Source: Antedon mediterranea
Taxonomy: Eukaryota; Echinodermata; Crinoidea; Comatulida; Antedonidae
Assembly: GCF_964355755.1 (NCBI RefSeq)
Contig: NC_092674.1
Location: forward strand, 25,532,001 to 25,596,000
Reading direction: 5' to 3'
Length of the DNA stretch: 64,000 nt
Under the pieces are notes generated by a model. It was not told the origin of the DNA. It saw nothing but the letters and a program-made list of their open reading frames with translations, and made no database searches. This document shows, in pieces, positions 10,238 through 25,200 of this stretch. The position numbers were made by a program, and so were the translations under genes. Numbering within the stretch: position 1 is the stretch's first letter; each line of letters opens with the position of its first letter.

Positions 10238-13200
10238 TCAGAAAGGGTTGATAGTATCACCAGTTGCTAATGGTGAGAAGCTGTTGCACGTAGCCCACAT
10301 CAGAGCCTCGTTGATTGACATGGCGGAAACGCTATCTCCTAGAAAGAACGATGCACCCTAAAAAAAAAAAAATAATAATTTTAATCAATTCAGAAATAAA
10401 TAAGAGAGAATTAAATAAACGTTAATGTACTAAGGATAATATAATAAACTATTTATTTAATCGTAAAGTAATGTAATACCAGAATAGTTTTATGCTTAAA
10501 TTGAATGTGTTCCAATGGGTTGTTTTTAATAACAATTTTTTCATAATGATAGAAAAATACAACAATCAGAACACCCTTTTGCTAAGGTGTAAAATTAAAC
10601 GCCTATGTTTTATTGTACTTGTCATTTCCTGTTACTTAACTTTACCAACAATTTTATCAAAATGCTAATTGTATCAACCAAAACTTTAGACTTCAAAGTG
10701 CAAGTAAACATGGTATAAAGATATTTTTTCAGTATTTTAAATCTTGGATTATTTAGTTTCAGTATAAAATTATTATTTTGAAAATTCCAACTTATGTCTG
10801 ATTTCACTTGCATGTGGCACAGATAAAATAATTAAAACAATGGTAAATTAACTCATTTCTATGATTGTGATGATGATGATGACTATGTATGATTATGTAT
10901 GATAATGATTATAATCAGTGCATTCTACATCACCTGTATACGTTTATCAGTTAAAATTGATATATGAACATCAGAATGACTAGGAAACTGAGAGCCTGTG
11001 ACCAGGTAACAACCAGGCTCTACCAAGGTTTCTGATTGGCTGACACGATCCAGCAAAACTTTGTAGTCTGTTTGATTTTTGGCAGTTGCTGTAGCAGATT
11101 TATTATCACTTTTACTGAAATAGAAAACGCTCAATTAATATACAAATAATGAATGTTTATGAAAAAACGCAGTGTTCAAACTTTAGACGCAGAGTAGAAC
11201 AGTTTTAGACGGCGCACACAAAAAGTTGATTTACGAACGCGATCAGTCAACAACGTAGCATGGTAACAATTTTCAGAAAGCTGAACGTTCATTAGACCAT
11301 GTTAATTATCACCATTATTTTATTTTATTTCGAAACCCAACCAACAGCAAAAGAAATTCGCCAATAACAGGAGGGTATATAGATATCACTTAGGGCGAAT
11401 TCCTAATGACATGCGTTGCATAATTAACCAATCAAATTGCAAGATGTGCGAGTTTATCCTTGATATTTCACTCCACTACATGAGTCTCTGAGACTTATAT
11501 TGTACTTATTTGTTGTATGTGTAAGAATATTTCAAATTTGTTTAAAACTTTATTTGAATTAAAAACAAGGAATACTTACAGAACACTAGAGTTTGAACAC
11601 ACACTAATCGCTGTTATCTCAGCTAAGATCCTCTCATCAGTAATACCAACATCCACAGTGTATTTTCCCATCAAATTCCTAGAATATAAAGACATACATT
11701 GGTAGTCAAATAAAATAATCATTGATATTGATATTTTTCCGCCAACGTAAGGATAGGGGTTCCTCTACAGTATTTAATGACTTCTTCCAATTAGAGACCA
11801 CATACTTTTTATGTGAATGATGGCAATATAACTAATTTCTTTACCTAAAATTGTTAAAATCACCAAAAGTGGCCTTAAATTTGGAAAAATATCTCATTAT
11901 TTGAAGGGGACTTTAAGGTTGTAAGATTCATAGCAGATGGAGTATCTCATTATTTTTAGGGGGTTTAAGGTTGTAAGATACATAGCAGATGGAGTATCTC
12001 ATTATTTTTAGGGGGTTTAAGGTTGTAAGATACATAACAGATGGAGTATCTCATTATTTTTAGGGGGGTTTAAGGTTGTAAGATACATAGCAGATGGAGT
12101 ATCTAATTATTTTTAGTGGGGTTTAAGGTTGTAAGATACATAGCAGATTGAGTATCTCATTATTTTTAGGGGGGTTCAAGGTTGTAAGATACATAGCAGA
12201 TGGAGTATCTCATTATTTTTAGGGGGTTTAAGGTTGTAAGATACATAGCAGATGGAGTATCTCATTATTTTTAGGGGGTTTAAGGTTGTAAGATACATAG
12301 CAGATGGAGTATCTCATTATTTTTAGGGGGGTTTAAGGTTGTAAGATACATAGCAGATGGAGTATCTCATTATTTTTAGGGGGGTTTAAGGTTGTAAGAT
12401 ACATAGCAGATGGAGTATCTCATTATTTTTAGGGGGTTTACGGTTGTAAGATACATAGCAGATGGAGTATCTCATTATTTTTAGGGGGGTTTAAGGTTGT
12501 AAGATACATAGCAGATGGAGTATCTCATTATTTTTAGGGGGGTTTAAGGTTGTAAGATACATAGCAGATGGAGTATCTCATTATTTTTAGGGGGTTTAAG
12601 GTTGTAAGATACATAGCAGATGGAGTATCTCATTATTTTTAGGGGATATAAGGTTGTAAGATACATAGCAGATGGAGTATCTCATTATTTTTAGGGGGGT
12701 TTAAGGTTGTAAGATACATAGCAGATGGAGTATCTCATTATTTTTAGGGGGTTTAAGGTTGTAAGATACATAGCAGATGGAGTATCTCATTATTTTTAGG
12801 AGTGGTTTTGGTACCTTGCATGTTGTAACATTGGAATGACGACATCATCGTATTGGTTCTGGAAAGCTTTCAGAGCTCCAACATACGCACTGATAATAAG
12901 TAACTCGGTTCGCAATCTGAAAATGAAAACACCAAGAAAATCAATTTTGTCCAACTGGCACTGGTCATTTTCAAACTATATGCGCTTACATTGCAGGGGT
13001 TACAGGCAAGAGAAAAGAAAGAAAAACAAAACGTACTGTGCGTTCTTCAAGCGTTTCAGTCTGCATTTTCTGATACAACTGAGTAGATCAACTAACGGCG
13101 CAACACTGTCTAGGTGAATCGTTGGACTTTTCAACTTATCTAAAAAAAAATTGTCAAATTGTTAATACACAATTTGTGTAAATTTAATAACTGCTGTGAA

Positions 13201-16200
13201 ATAACTTTGGGTAGGGAGTAAAGTAATTGATTTAGATGTTTTGCCCTACTCAAACATACCAAAATTTGTAGGTAATTCAAACTCAAACCAAGGTCTCTAG
13301 ATAACTAGCATGAATAGGGTAGAACATCTGACCGATAGCAAATGTGTACACTGTATTATTACACATCCCCAAGAAATCAAACAGCATCGGCAAACTATTA
13401 AGAAAATGTTGGCACTTTCATATAAGCAAAAAAACATAAAAGCATACAAACTTAGCACTCTCAATTCCCACAGGGTTACATAATAAAAGTTATAGCTACC
13501 TTTTAACTCCGGCATTGCAACCTCAAGAGCCAGTTCAGGTGATGATGACAAGAGACAATATTTGACAAACTCCATCAAGTTGCCTTTTGACTTAAACTCT
13601 TCAGCCAGTGATAAACATTCATCCATGTCCGGTAATCCACACTTAAAGAATATTAAAGAAAGAAATTATGAAGTTCAGACTAGAGTAACATTTACAGCAG
13701 AACCTTCAAAATTATTAATTATTCATTAATTCATATTCAAATTTATTTCGACAAAGAAGATACATAATATATAATTGTTACAATATAAATTGGGAAAGCT
13801 CACTAAATTTTTTTCCCTTTCTCATACAATTGGAAAAAAAAATAAAAAAGAACAAATTCATAAATAAATATGGTACTAGCAAAAAAGTAAATTATAACCA
13901 TCACAGTGACTTGTGAAGCCTAGGCCTACTGTAACAACTAGAAAAGCTACATACCAGGGAAGTTATCTACTCCATTGAGGTTTTAAAATTTAGTTTAGAG
14001 TAGACTACATGTGTATGGATGCTTGCCATAGCAATTTATATAAGGTAACAAAGGTACATGCTCTCTCTTAGTTAGAGTATACCGTAAATACTTATCTGAG
14101 CCTCTCTTTGCCTGGGTTCATTGGCTTTTATAACTAGCCATACATATTGCTTTTGAAATCCATTATCTGAGCCTCTCTTTTTGCCTGGCTTCATTGGCTT
14201 TTATAACTAGCCATACATATTGCTTTTGAAACCCATTATCTGAACCTCTCTCTTTGCCTGGCTTCATTGGCTTTTATAACTAGCCATACATATTGCTTTT
14301 GAAACCCATTATCTGAGCCTCTCTTTTTGCCTGGCTTCATTGGCTTTTATAACTAGCCATACATATTGCTTTTGAAACCCATTATCTGAACCTCTCTCTT
14401 TGCCTGGCTTCATTGGCTTATAACTATAATTAGCCACACATATTGCTTTTGAAACTTTTTTTAAAATTTTTAGAGCACAAAATCTGCGTAATATTCACCT
14501 GTTGATGGCAGTGGTTAATTTCAGATGAGCTTCCCTGGCATCTTGCACACACCTTGATTAAATCAAGTCTATTGTCAGGAATCGTCTTTAACAAGTCAAT
14601 CGCAAGATCCCTGAAATCAAAACTCCAATTAGATTTTTTATATTATTTTTCAGGATTTTTAGTAAGTGCCAGGGGGCAAGAGACATACTGGTGTTGCTAC
14701 AACCTCTCTTCTTTCAACAACCATAAAATTAACATAAAATGATTTATACTAACAAACATTACTGTTTATATGCCTAATATGTTTTACATCTTTAACGTAT
14801 TTTCATAAACTTCCTCATATCGTACAACTACTCGTAACAAATTTTCTCAACTTTCTATCATCTAAAAGTCGTAGTTAGTCATGTATCGGGTCACATTCTA
14901 TGGTCACCGTACAGATAGGCTACTACATCAGTACTTCTATGAATGGATGACTAGTTGGTGACAAGAACGCTAGTTGGTCATACCCAGTACCGTTTTGATT
15001 TTACGATCTTTCGGGAAACCACCTCACGACCACGTTCACAATTTAACAATGTGAGGGGACCTTATTGATTGTACTGAACATTTGTGTTGAATGTGCCATT
15101 TTAATGTTCTAGAATAGTTATTCACTTTGACCAAAAAATAGATTTTAAAAATTAATCAAAACTGTAATTTAAAGCAAAAAATGGTTGAATGTAACCGTTT
15201 GTTTTGTAAAAACATTTTTTTAAGTGATAAAACTAAAAAATGCCCTATTCAAAATCTGATTTTATTAATCTTCATTTTTCATGTTTTTGGTGGACAATGC
15301 ATCTTTAAGTGAAATATTATTATTTAATGGCAATATCTCTTTCACCTTTAAATATTTTCTCACCATTTTTTAAGTCTTTCACACCTCCTAGAAAGTAATT
15401 TAATTGCCATTGAAACGAATGGCGTAGCATCAGGTGACTTGAGGGCGCTTCCAATACTCACGACTAACTCCAACTCGTTTCCTCGCATTAACTTTGATAA
15501 AGCTTTCTGTAAAATAAATTATTAATACATAATTGTAATAAATAATAAAATTTTTTGTAGTTTAGCCTAATAGTCAGATGTATAAATATTTTCCTGAGAC
15601 AATACATTTGAAAGAAAACCTCACTTTTTATTTGTTATCTTGCCCACATTTAACTTAACTATACATGTCCGTGGTAGGATGGGACATCCAGTACTACTAT
15701 AAAATGACAGATGATAGATAATAAACATATCTTACCTTGATGTCGCCAATAGATAAATGACAACATGCAGAACGGACTGGAGAGCCATCTTGAAAATGCC
15801 AAAAAGCGAGTTTATCTACAGCGTCAGTAAGTATTCTGAATCATAAAGATATACAGATAAAAACAGATCATTATATTTTTTCCATACAAGTCAAAATGGA
15901 CATTGATATATTAAAACTTAGCCAACGGTAACACTACAGATTTAATTTGAGATACCAGAAGAACATAAAATCCTTTACCTTAATTGATCTTCACTTGGAC
16001 CAGCCACTCCATTGGGTAAGGAGGAAATTTGTTCATTATTTACAGAGAGTTCTTGAAAAGCTCCCTCAACGGCAGCTTGAGCAACACAGACAGCATCATT
16101 AAGCCGGCCATGTTTACAGAAATAGTCTGTTAGTTCTTGTAAATGGTTGGTGGCTATAAAGTATGGTATGCACTCATCATTATCCTGTCGGCAAAGATAT

Positions 16201-19200
16201 TCACCTCGTCTAAAAACATAATTAGCAAAATGTTGATACTATACACAGAAGTGTTTTAACATTAACATGAATTACAGTAAAACTCCTTGAAAATGAACGA
16301 AGACAACAGCTCGAGGAACAAACAAGGGGCAATATATTTTTACACTTTTTTTAGAGGAGACCTCTAATAAAGGGACACTTTAAGGTACCCACCCCCCATC
16401 GCCCCACTCAACTGTATTAATAATATACAGAGAATATACCATAATTCCTAATTACAAATAAAAATATTTCTAACCTTTTTACCAGTGAACTCCAATATTG
16501 CATCGAAATAGCAGGTGCAATGGATAGGGCTTTTTCCCACTAAAATGTGGCAAAAAAAAATTATTGTTTTTTCAAAACTACTGTAGTTAAATAAACACAC
16601 ACATACTGAAAAGTCAAATAGTAATAGTACATAAGATATTTTTGGTATAAGGATAATTTTTTTGATACAAAGAAAAATCAAAAACCGATACAAATGAATA
16701 AAAGAAGTTGTAGATACAAAGTATTAGGTCGCCAATTCTATAAACAGGAAGTGATTCCAACAGATTCAACAAATGGCCACCGTAGTTCAAATATTATTTA
16801 GTACATTATATAAAAATAAAAATAATCTAAAATTATATACAAGAATAACCATAAATACAAACACATATATTTGTTAAAGCACATCTTACATAAAAATAAG
16901 TGTATTGTTAATCGCAATAAAACTAGATTTGAACTCGTCACTACGGACGGGTTAGGTTATCCACAGCCCAAATGCCACGTGCACGTCATACGTTAGAATA
17001 CTGCGCGCAGAAAAACGATTATGCCATTGAAAAAAATGTTAGTGTGCTCTATATTTTGTGTCACGTCAAAGTATATACGGTATACACTATATACTGTATA
17101 CGTACTACATACAGTTCAGAATAGGTTAAAATAAGTGACCAAAGTTAATGACGGTTTTGAACATGATGACGTCATCACAATTTTTAAAATGGCAAATCAT
17201 GTGAAAGATAATTGATTGACCTAGACAATATAAAGAAATGGGGGAAAATGGAATACGGATAAGTAGAGATGCGCTCTATTAAATGTGACGAGCTATGAGG
17301 AAAGAGACAAAAATCCTATATTTTATATTCGAGTAGCCATACGATGACGTCACAATGTCCCGTTAGCCATATTGATTTATGATTCGATATCTACAACTTA
17401 TCACCTTCCAAAATCTGTAATTTTAAAAAAGTTCACCACGTAGTTTAGAATCTATGACAGTTTAAAAAAGGCATAATTTTCACGAATTTTTGAACTTTTT
17501 AATCAAAAACGCGTGCAAATTGTTCAATTCTACGTGCTCGTATGATGTGATTTCAAGTTGAAATTGTTTGAAAGTTGGTAAAATGACTAGAAAAGGCTTG
17601 AAAAATATTATAGTATATCTATGGTAGATACACATACCTCATCTAGCTGAATCATCAGCTCACAATAGGTGGATATGTTTCCTAGTTTTATGTGTATATG
17701 TGCTGCTTCTCGTAGCTTCTCTTCACAAGATCTTGAGCCTCCTAGTCTTCTATATTGAGATAACTTTGCTAGTTGTAATTGTTGTGCATCCGACTGTTAA
17801 CAAATAAACAATACATGTTTTTGTTACATTTTCCTTTAAAGGATTATATCACATGCGATATCTGCACCGCTAGAATGCTGTTGAAGTGTCATACATATGT
17901 AAAGCTCTGTTTACACTATCAAACTATGTGACAAAAAAATGTGATGTGCCCATATATGGACATAATGATGTCATATCACTACCATATTTAAGCATATCAC
18001 TACCATATTTGGGCATATCACACTTTTTTTGTCAAACGAGTTTGATAGTGTAGACAGAACTTAAGGGGTGTGGCGCAGTGTGTTGGACGTTGAACTACTG
18101 ATCGTGGGTTTGAATCCAATGCTTGCCACATTGCTTGTATCCTTAGGAAAAACACTTTACTTAGATTTGCCTCTCTCCACCCAGGTGTACAAATGGGTAC
18201 CTGGTAAGGTCAACCACAACTTTTGAGCTGATTAGATGCATTATGGGAGTATGTTTCCATACATGTTTTATCCAAAAATGACCAGGGGTAATAATATGTA
18301 CAGCGCTTAGAGGTTTTTACAGCATTAGGCACTTTATAAATCCAGTTATTATTATATCCTTACAAAATCAGATACTATGGTATCCATACGAGAAACAGCT
18401 AGATAATAAAAGATATGGTTTGACACTCACTGCCTTGTATTTTAGAAGATGTTTTGTATGAAGAATACCCTTGTCATAGTCTTGAGATAATAAGATGTCA
18501 TCTTCACCATTCACGATTGACACCAATTCCCACAAATTTTTACAACCATTTGGTATCTTCAGAAACAAGAAAAATAAAAATGATTTTCTAATAAAGATTT
18601 GAACTTAGAATTCAACTGTGATTAGTGAGCACTTACCAACTGTGCCACTATTATGCAAGAACATGTACAATGAAAGCAATTGAAAGAACAAATAAGTTGG
18701 CACTCACCATAAAAAGTTCAGAAAACCATTTTAGTATGACATCATATTGAATAGTTCCCTTTGATTGGTCAATTTTAAACTTGATGTCACGTGTCAATCG
18801 CCCTGACAACAAAGGCTCGCATCCAACTGTCATAGAATGCTCTGAAATACAAACTGTTTAAAAACACATTTTAATATTCACATATTGAAGATATAAATAA
18901 AATAAATAAATAATAAATGAAAATTATATAAACAATGTCTTGTGTGTATGTTTCTTGTATTTGTGATTATTAAAGAGAGAGAGAGAGGGGAGGGGGGTGG
19001 TGGTGCTGCTTTATTAGCCACATAGCCGTCCCTCTGCAGAAAACTTGTCTCCAACTAGCAAAAAATAAAACAAAAATAAAACAGAGAATCTTACAATTTT
19101 TCCATATAAAATAATGTAGTTGTCACTATAGGGCTCTACACTATCCAACTTTATGTGACAAAAAAAATGTGATGTGCCCATAAATGGAATGAGGATGTTA

Positions 19201-22200
19201 TATCACTAACATATTCGGGCAGATCACACTTTTTTTTGTCAAAATAGTTTAATGGTCTTGACTTGGCTTAATCTGTTTACACTATCAAACTTTATGTGAC
19301 AAAAAAATGTGATGTCATCATACTTTTTTAGTTCAGATAGACAAATGATAAAAAAATTCAACAAAATGATTTTGATACCTGGTGAATTTATGATCTCCTT
19401 CCAAGGACGTTTCGCAATAATCTTCATTTGAACTGATGCTATAATATCTGATAAAGACCAAATTCTCACAGTAGAATCCCGAGAACAAGACGCTAAGGTC
19501 ATAGGTCGACTGTAATGGCTTGTTAGACCATACACATCAGCACCGTGATCAAGAGCTACATCAATACAAGCACCATCTCTGAAAAAACAATGAGAAACAC
19601 TGAATCAAATAAATTAAATCAAAACTGTTAAATTAATCCAATCAAATTAGTGACCATATATGGACATGATGAAGTCATATCAGTACCTAGTTTTTGTCAA
19701 ACTAGTTTGATAGTGTAAACAGAGCTTAAGGCAATGTGCATGATTTTATAAACTAATTTTTACCCTATGTAATTTAAAGTAGGTCTATGCTCACAGTCAT
19801 AAAACTGTAAAAATCAGTACATATATATTCTAATAGTATTTTAACATTCTACACTACGAAAAATCAAGCATTTAACTAAAGATAGTTTGTCTTACCTTGT
19901 GTCCCAAACTCGAATTGCATAGTCCCAGCTACCTGAGAGGAGTAGATAGGGTATCTCAAGATTCCATAACAAGCCACGGACTGGAGCAGTGTGTCCATTC
20001 AACACATTCACGCAGAAATCTTGTGTGTAATCCCAAATACGAATAGTTCTGTAATTTAGAACAAATATACTACAGTGAATCCTTTTTTAATGGGACAACT
20101 TTGGGACACAGGAAAGCGTCTTCTTAATAGGGTTACCCTTTGAATAGGCAGTCGGTGGTATTGTTACAACATATAGTTCCCATCACTTGATTCACAAATG
20201 TACCCTGATTATAGAGATGTTCCTGAATATGGGTTGGCATCAATGTTAAAACATTGCTTCTCGTTGGTTTCACAGGAAAATGTCTTAATAGGGGTGTCCC
20301 CTGAATAGGGGTGTCCCAAAAGAGTGGTTCATTCAACATTTATTTAGAAACAGTTCAAGAAATAAAAGCAGCATACATTTACAATAACTTAAAATTGTAA
20401 CATTTTTAGTCTAAAAAAAAGGAAACAATGATATGACTATTATAGAAAGGGATGAGTGTGCCATTCATTCAGTTGTAACAATAATAACTGGGGCCCACAC
20501 TAGAAGCAAAAGCTTGTCTTATGAGGGTCCCTACAATACAAATGTGTATAAAACATGAAAAGAAATATAAAATAATAAAATAAGTATAAAAAAAAATTAA
20601 AGAGATAAAATATTGAGCATAACAAAAGCTATGTTGTTTAAATGGCTAATAGGTAGTGTTTTACAGATTTGTTTAAAGTAACTAAAGATATAGAAATGTT
20701 TATTTTAACAGGGAGATCATTCCATACTTATATTGGAAACCAAGTCTGAATGTCATTCATATTGATATAAACAAAAAATAAGACAACACATCATGAGACT
20801 AGCCTTCTAAATCAAACACAAAACTGAAATATTACCCATCATCAGAGCCACTGCAGAGGATTCCTTCCCGTAATGGAGACCATTTGACACGGAAGATCTT
20901 GGCAGTATGCCCAGTGAAGACTTTAATAGGCTGATTAGATGTCGTTGCTGTGTAATAAACATGTACCTTTCCTTCTTCAGTTCCTGTTGCTATCATGTCT
21001 CTATAATATTCATAAAATTAAAAATCTAGTCTTATTTTGTATGCGTGAATTAGGTATAAGCATGGGAGATAAACAGTAGTCAGGCTATATTACTTTGCAT
21101 GTGAGAATCAGGTATATGAATGGGAGATAAACAGTGGTCAGGCTATCTTACTTTGCATGTGTGAATCAGGTATAAGAATGGGAGATAAACAGTGGTGAGG
21201 CTATCTTACTTTGCATGTGTGAATCAGGCATAAGAATGGGAGATAAACAGTAGTCAGGCTATATTACTTTGCATGTGTGAATCAGGTATATGAATGGGAG
21301 ATAAACAGTAGTCAGGTTATCTTACTTTGCATGTGTGAATCAGGTATAAGAATGGGAGATAAACAGTGGTCAGGCTATCTTACTTTGCATGTGTGAATCA
21401 GGCATAAGAATGGGAGATAAACAGTAGTCAGGCTATATTACTTTGCATGTGTGAATCAGGTATATGAATGGGAGATAAACAGTAGTCAGGTTATCTTACT
21501 TTGCATGTGTGAATCAGGTATAAGAATGGGAGATAAACAGTGGTCAGGCTATCTTACTTTGCATGTGTGAATCAGGCATAAGAATGGGAGATAAACAGTA
21601 GTCAGGCTATATTACTTTGCATGTGTGAATCAGGTATATGAATGGGAGATAAACAGTAGTCAGGCTATCTTACTTTGCATGTGTGAATCAGGTATAAGAA
21701 TGGGAGATAAACAGTGGTGAGGCTATCTTACTTTGCATGTGTGAATCAGGTATATGAATGGGAGATAAACAGTAGTCAGGCTATCTTACTTTGCATGTGT
21801 GAATCAGGTATAAGAATGGGAGATAAACAGTGGTGAGGTTATCTTACTTTGCATGTGTGAATCAGGCATAAGAATGGGAGATAAACAGTAGTCAGGCTAT
21901 ATTACTTTGCATGTGTGAATCAGGTATATGAATGGGAGATAAACAGTGGTGAGGCTATCTTACTTTGCATGTGTGAATCAGGTATAAGAATGGGAGATAA
22001 ACAGTGGTGAGGCTATCTTACTTTGCATGTGTGAATCAGGCATAAGAATGGGAGATAAGCAGTGATCAGGCTATCTTACTTTGCATGTGTGAATCAGGCA
22101 TAAGAATGGGATATAAGCAGTGATCAGGCTATCTTAATTTGCATGTGTGAATCAGGTACAAGAATGGGAGAAAAGCAGTAGTTGAGCTGTCATTTTATAG

Positions 22201-25200
22201 GTGTGAATAGGGTGTAGAAGGGCAAGTTAATTAGCAGTAGTTTTTAAGTGTGAATCAGGTATAAGCATAAGTTATTAGTTTTATCTTGTAGGTGTAAATC
22301 ACATATTAGAGTGGAAGAAAGCATTTGTTTTATTTTTTATGTGTGAATCTGGTAAAACAATTTTATTTAAAAAAATGCTACCCTCTTACTTGTTGTTAGT
22401 GCTCCAATCACACCCAAAAACACATGACGAATGTTTGTATCTCTGTACACCAGATCCATCAACATTTCTAATAATGCTGCAAAGAGTGTATAATGATGCA
22501 TATTACGCACTTCAAAGAGTGTAAAAGTAAGCATATTCTGCACTTCAGAGGGTGTAATAGTATGCATATTATGCACTTCAAAGAGTGTGTAATAGTATGC
22601 ATATTATGCACTTCAAAGAGTGTAATAGTATGCACTGTAAAGAGTGTAATAGTATGCATATTATGCACTGCAAAGAATGTAATAGTATGTATGTTTTGCA
22701 CTGCAAAGAGTGTAAAAGTATGCATATTCTGCACTTCAAAGAGTGTAATAGTATGCATGTTATGCACTGCAAAGAGTGTAATAGTATGCATATTACGCAC
22801 TTCAAAGAGTGTAATAGTATGCATATTATGCACTGGAAAGAGTGTAATAGTATGCATATTATGCACTGCAAATAGTGTAATAGTATGCATATTATGCACT
22901 GCAAAGAGTGTAACAGTATGCATATTATGCACTGCAAAGAGTGTAATAGTATGCATATTACGCACTGCAAAGAGTGTAATAGTATGCATATTATGCACTG
23001 CAAAGAGTGTAATAGTATGTATGTTTTGCACTGCAAAGAGTGTAATAGTATGCATATTATGCTCTGCAAAGAGTGTAATAGTACGCACATTGTGCACTGC
23101 AAAGAGTGTGTAATAGTATCCATATTATGCACTGCAAAGAGTGTAATAGTACGCACATTGTGCACTGCAAAGAGTGTGTAATAGTATCCATATTATGCAC
23201 TGCAAAGAGTGTAATAGTATGCATGTTATACACTGCGAAAGTGTAATATTATGCATATTATACACACAAGAAATTTATTCATATAGCCTCTGGCCCTGAA
23301 TATGTACATAATTTGATACATTATTGGTGCAAAGATAAATAATGTCTTCTTTCAGAAGAAAATATACAAATAATAGATAAATACGTTTGATAAATTATAA
23401 TATGCATGTTATGCAAGTGTGCAAATAGTCAAATATAATGCATGTTTTGCACTGTAAATAGTTACAGTAGTTGTGTTATAAATAGTTATATCTTAAATCT
23501 CGCCATTTCAAAATTCATGCAGCCTTTTATTTTAATATAAAATTCATTAGAGTATTGAATTGCGAGAGCTACACTTTTGCATATTTGATGATTATGTTAC
23601 AAAAATGTTTTAAATATATTGCATGGTATGAACATTGTCGATCCAAGGACAATGAAAAGAGAATATTACTTTAATTATGGTACCAATGTTTATATAAATG
23701 TATTGATTTTGTCAATGAAAACATAGACATTAGCTTATAGTTTAAAAAGGAAAGAAATTAGATTATAATTGAAATACTTTAAAAGAAATTGATCAAAGTG
23801 TTAAAATGCATAAATTTTAAGCTTTGCTTGTACATTGAGAAAATAAAAAGCAAAAGCAAGAGTTTGTGTTTTGTATTAAATTTTGCATACATTTAATAAT
23901 CAGTTTTAATTTCATTACCAGTAGCCATCCGATCCACATGTTGCAATTTTTCTAGAGTCTAAGTGATTCCATGCCACACAATAAACACCTCCTTTGTGCT
24001 GTGAATTAAATGATAAAAAAATCAGGTTTATTAATCCTGTTTTTACTAGAAAAGATACACGATTTACAAACTTTTTTTCTAAGCTTTGTCTACACTATCA
24101 AACTTTATGTGACAAAAAAATGTGATGCGCCCATATATGGACATATGGATGTCATATCACTATTATATTTGGGCACATCACACTTTTATAATAATAATTT
24201 AGGTGCTTGTATAGTGCCAGTATCTACTAAACTGAAGTAAAAATCAAAGGCGCTTGTATTAGATAAAAAGATGCGTTCTAAGTTCTTTTTAAAAATAGCA
24301 ATAGATGTTGATTTTGTCACATACACTTCGATAGTGTAGACAGTGCTTAATAATAAAATACTGACCTCTTGATATCGGTGGATAATTTTATTTTTATTCA
24401 TATCCCAGATGAAGGCTCCATTCTTGGATGTAGATGCTGCTATACAGTTCAGATCAGCTGTCAATCAAATAAAATTTTATTTAAAAAATGAAGACCAAAA
24501 GATCAAAATATACTCAGGGAAGTAAAAAGAAAGGAGAATGTATGATAGTTAGAGATCTCTAAAAATGCCAGATAATTTAGGATGTTTTCAGTCATCCTCC
24601 AACTTCTCCTGCTAAAGCTCTGTCTACACTATCAAATGTTATGTGACAATTTGATGTGCCCATATATGGACATGATGATGGCATATCACTACCATATTTG
24701 GACATGCCACTACCATATTTGGACACATCACACTTTTTTTGTCAAACTTAAGTTTGATAGTGTAGACAGAGCTTAAAGGGCAATTTCTCAAGATTGATTT
24801 TGATATGGGGACAAACATTCCAACAATGTATACATTTATTATTTAGGCTCTACTAATAAACCCTAGTTTAATAACTAAAGATGAAAACTGTGTTTCCTTT
24901 AAGATATTTTCCACCTTTGTCATATCAATTGTAAAATAATCCAGATGCATAAAAACTCTGTATACACTCTGTCAAACTTTATGTGACAAAACAATTTGAT
25001 GTGCCCATACAGTATATGGACATGATGCTGTCATACCACCACCATATTTGGACATGTCACCACAATATTTGGGCACACCACCCTTTTTTTGTCAAACTAG
25101 TTTGATAGTGTAGACAGAGCTTAACAATGATTTTATTAGCATTAGTATGTTTTCATAGTCTGGTTTGGCAAGCTTTCATAAATAATTCTTATATTTTTAG

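Noticed and set aside
18065-18140. Functional tRNA gene
   Set aside because: A and B boxes are present, but a SINE body and AT tail follow and a truncated sister copy exists at 43588; a good cloverleaf was not evident.
22468-23181. Long open frames on both strands made of MHTITLFAV- or SIVCILCTAK-like repeats
   Set aside because: They arise because the 33-bp satellite unit is a multiple of three. Open frames occur on both strands, none has a recognised domain, and the DNA lies in a WDR17 intron.
21022-23240. CRISPR-like array
   Set aside because: Repeats are directly adjacent with no unique spacers, and the surroundings are a eukaryotic intron.
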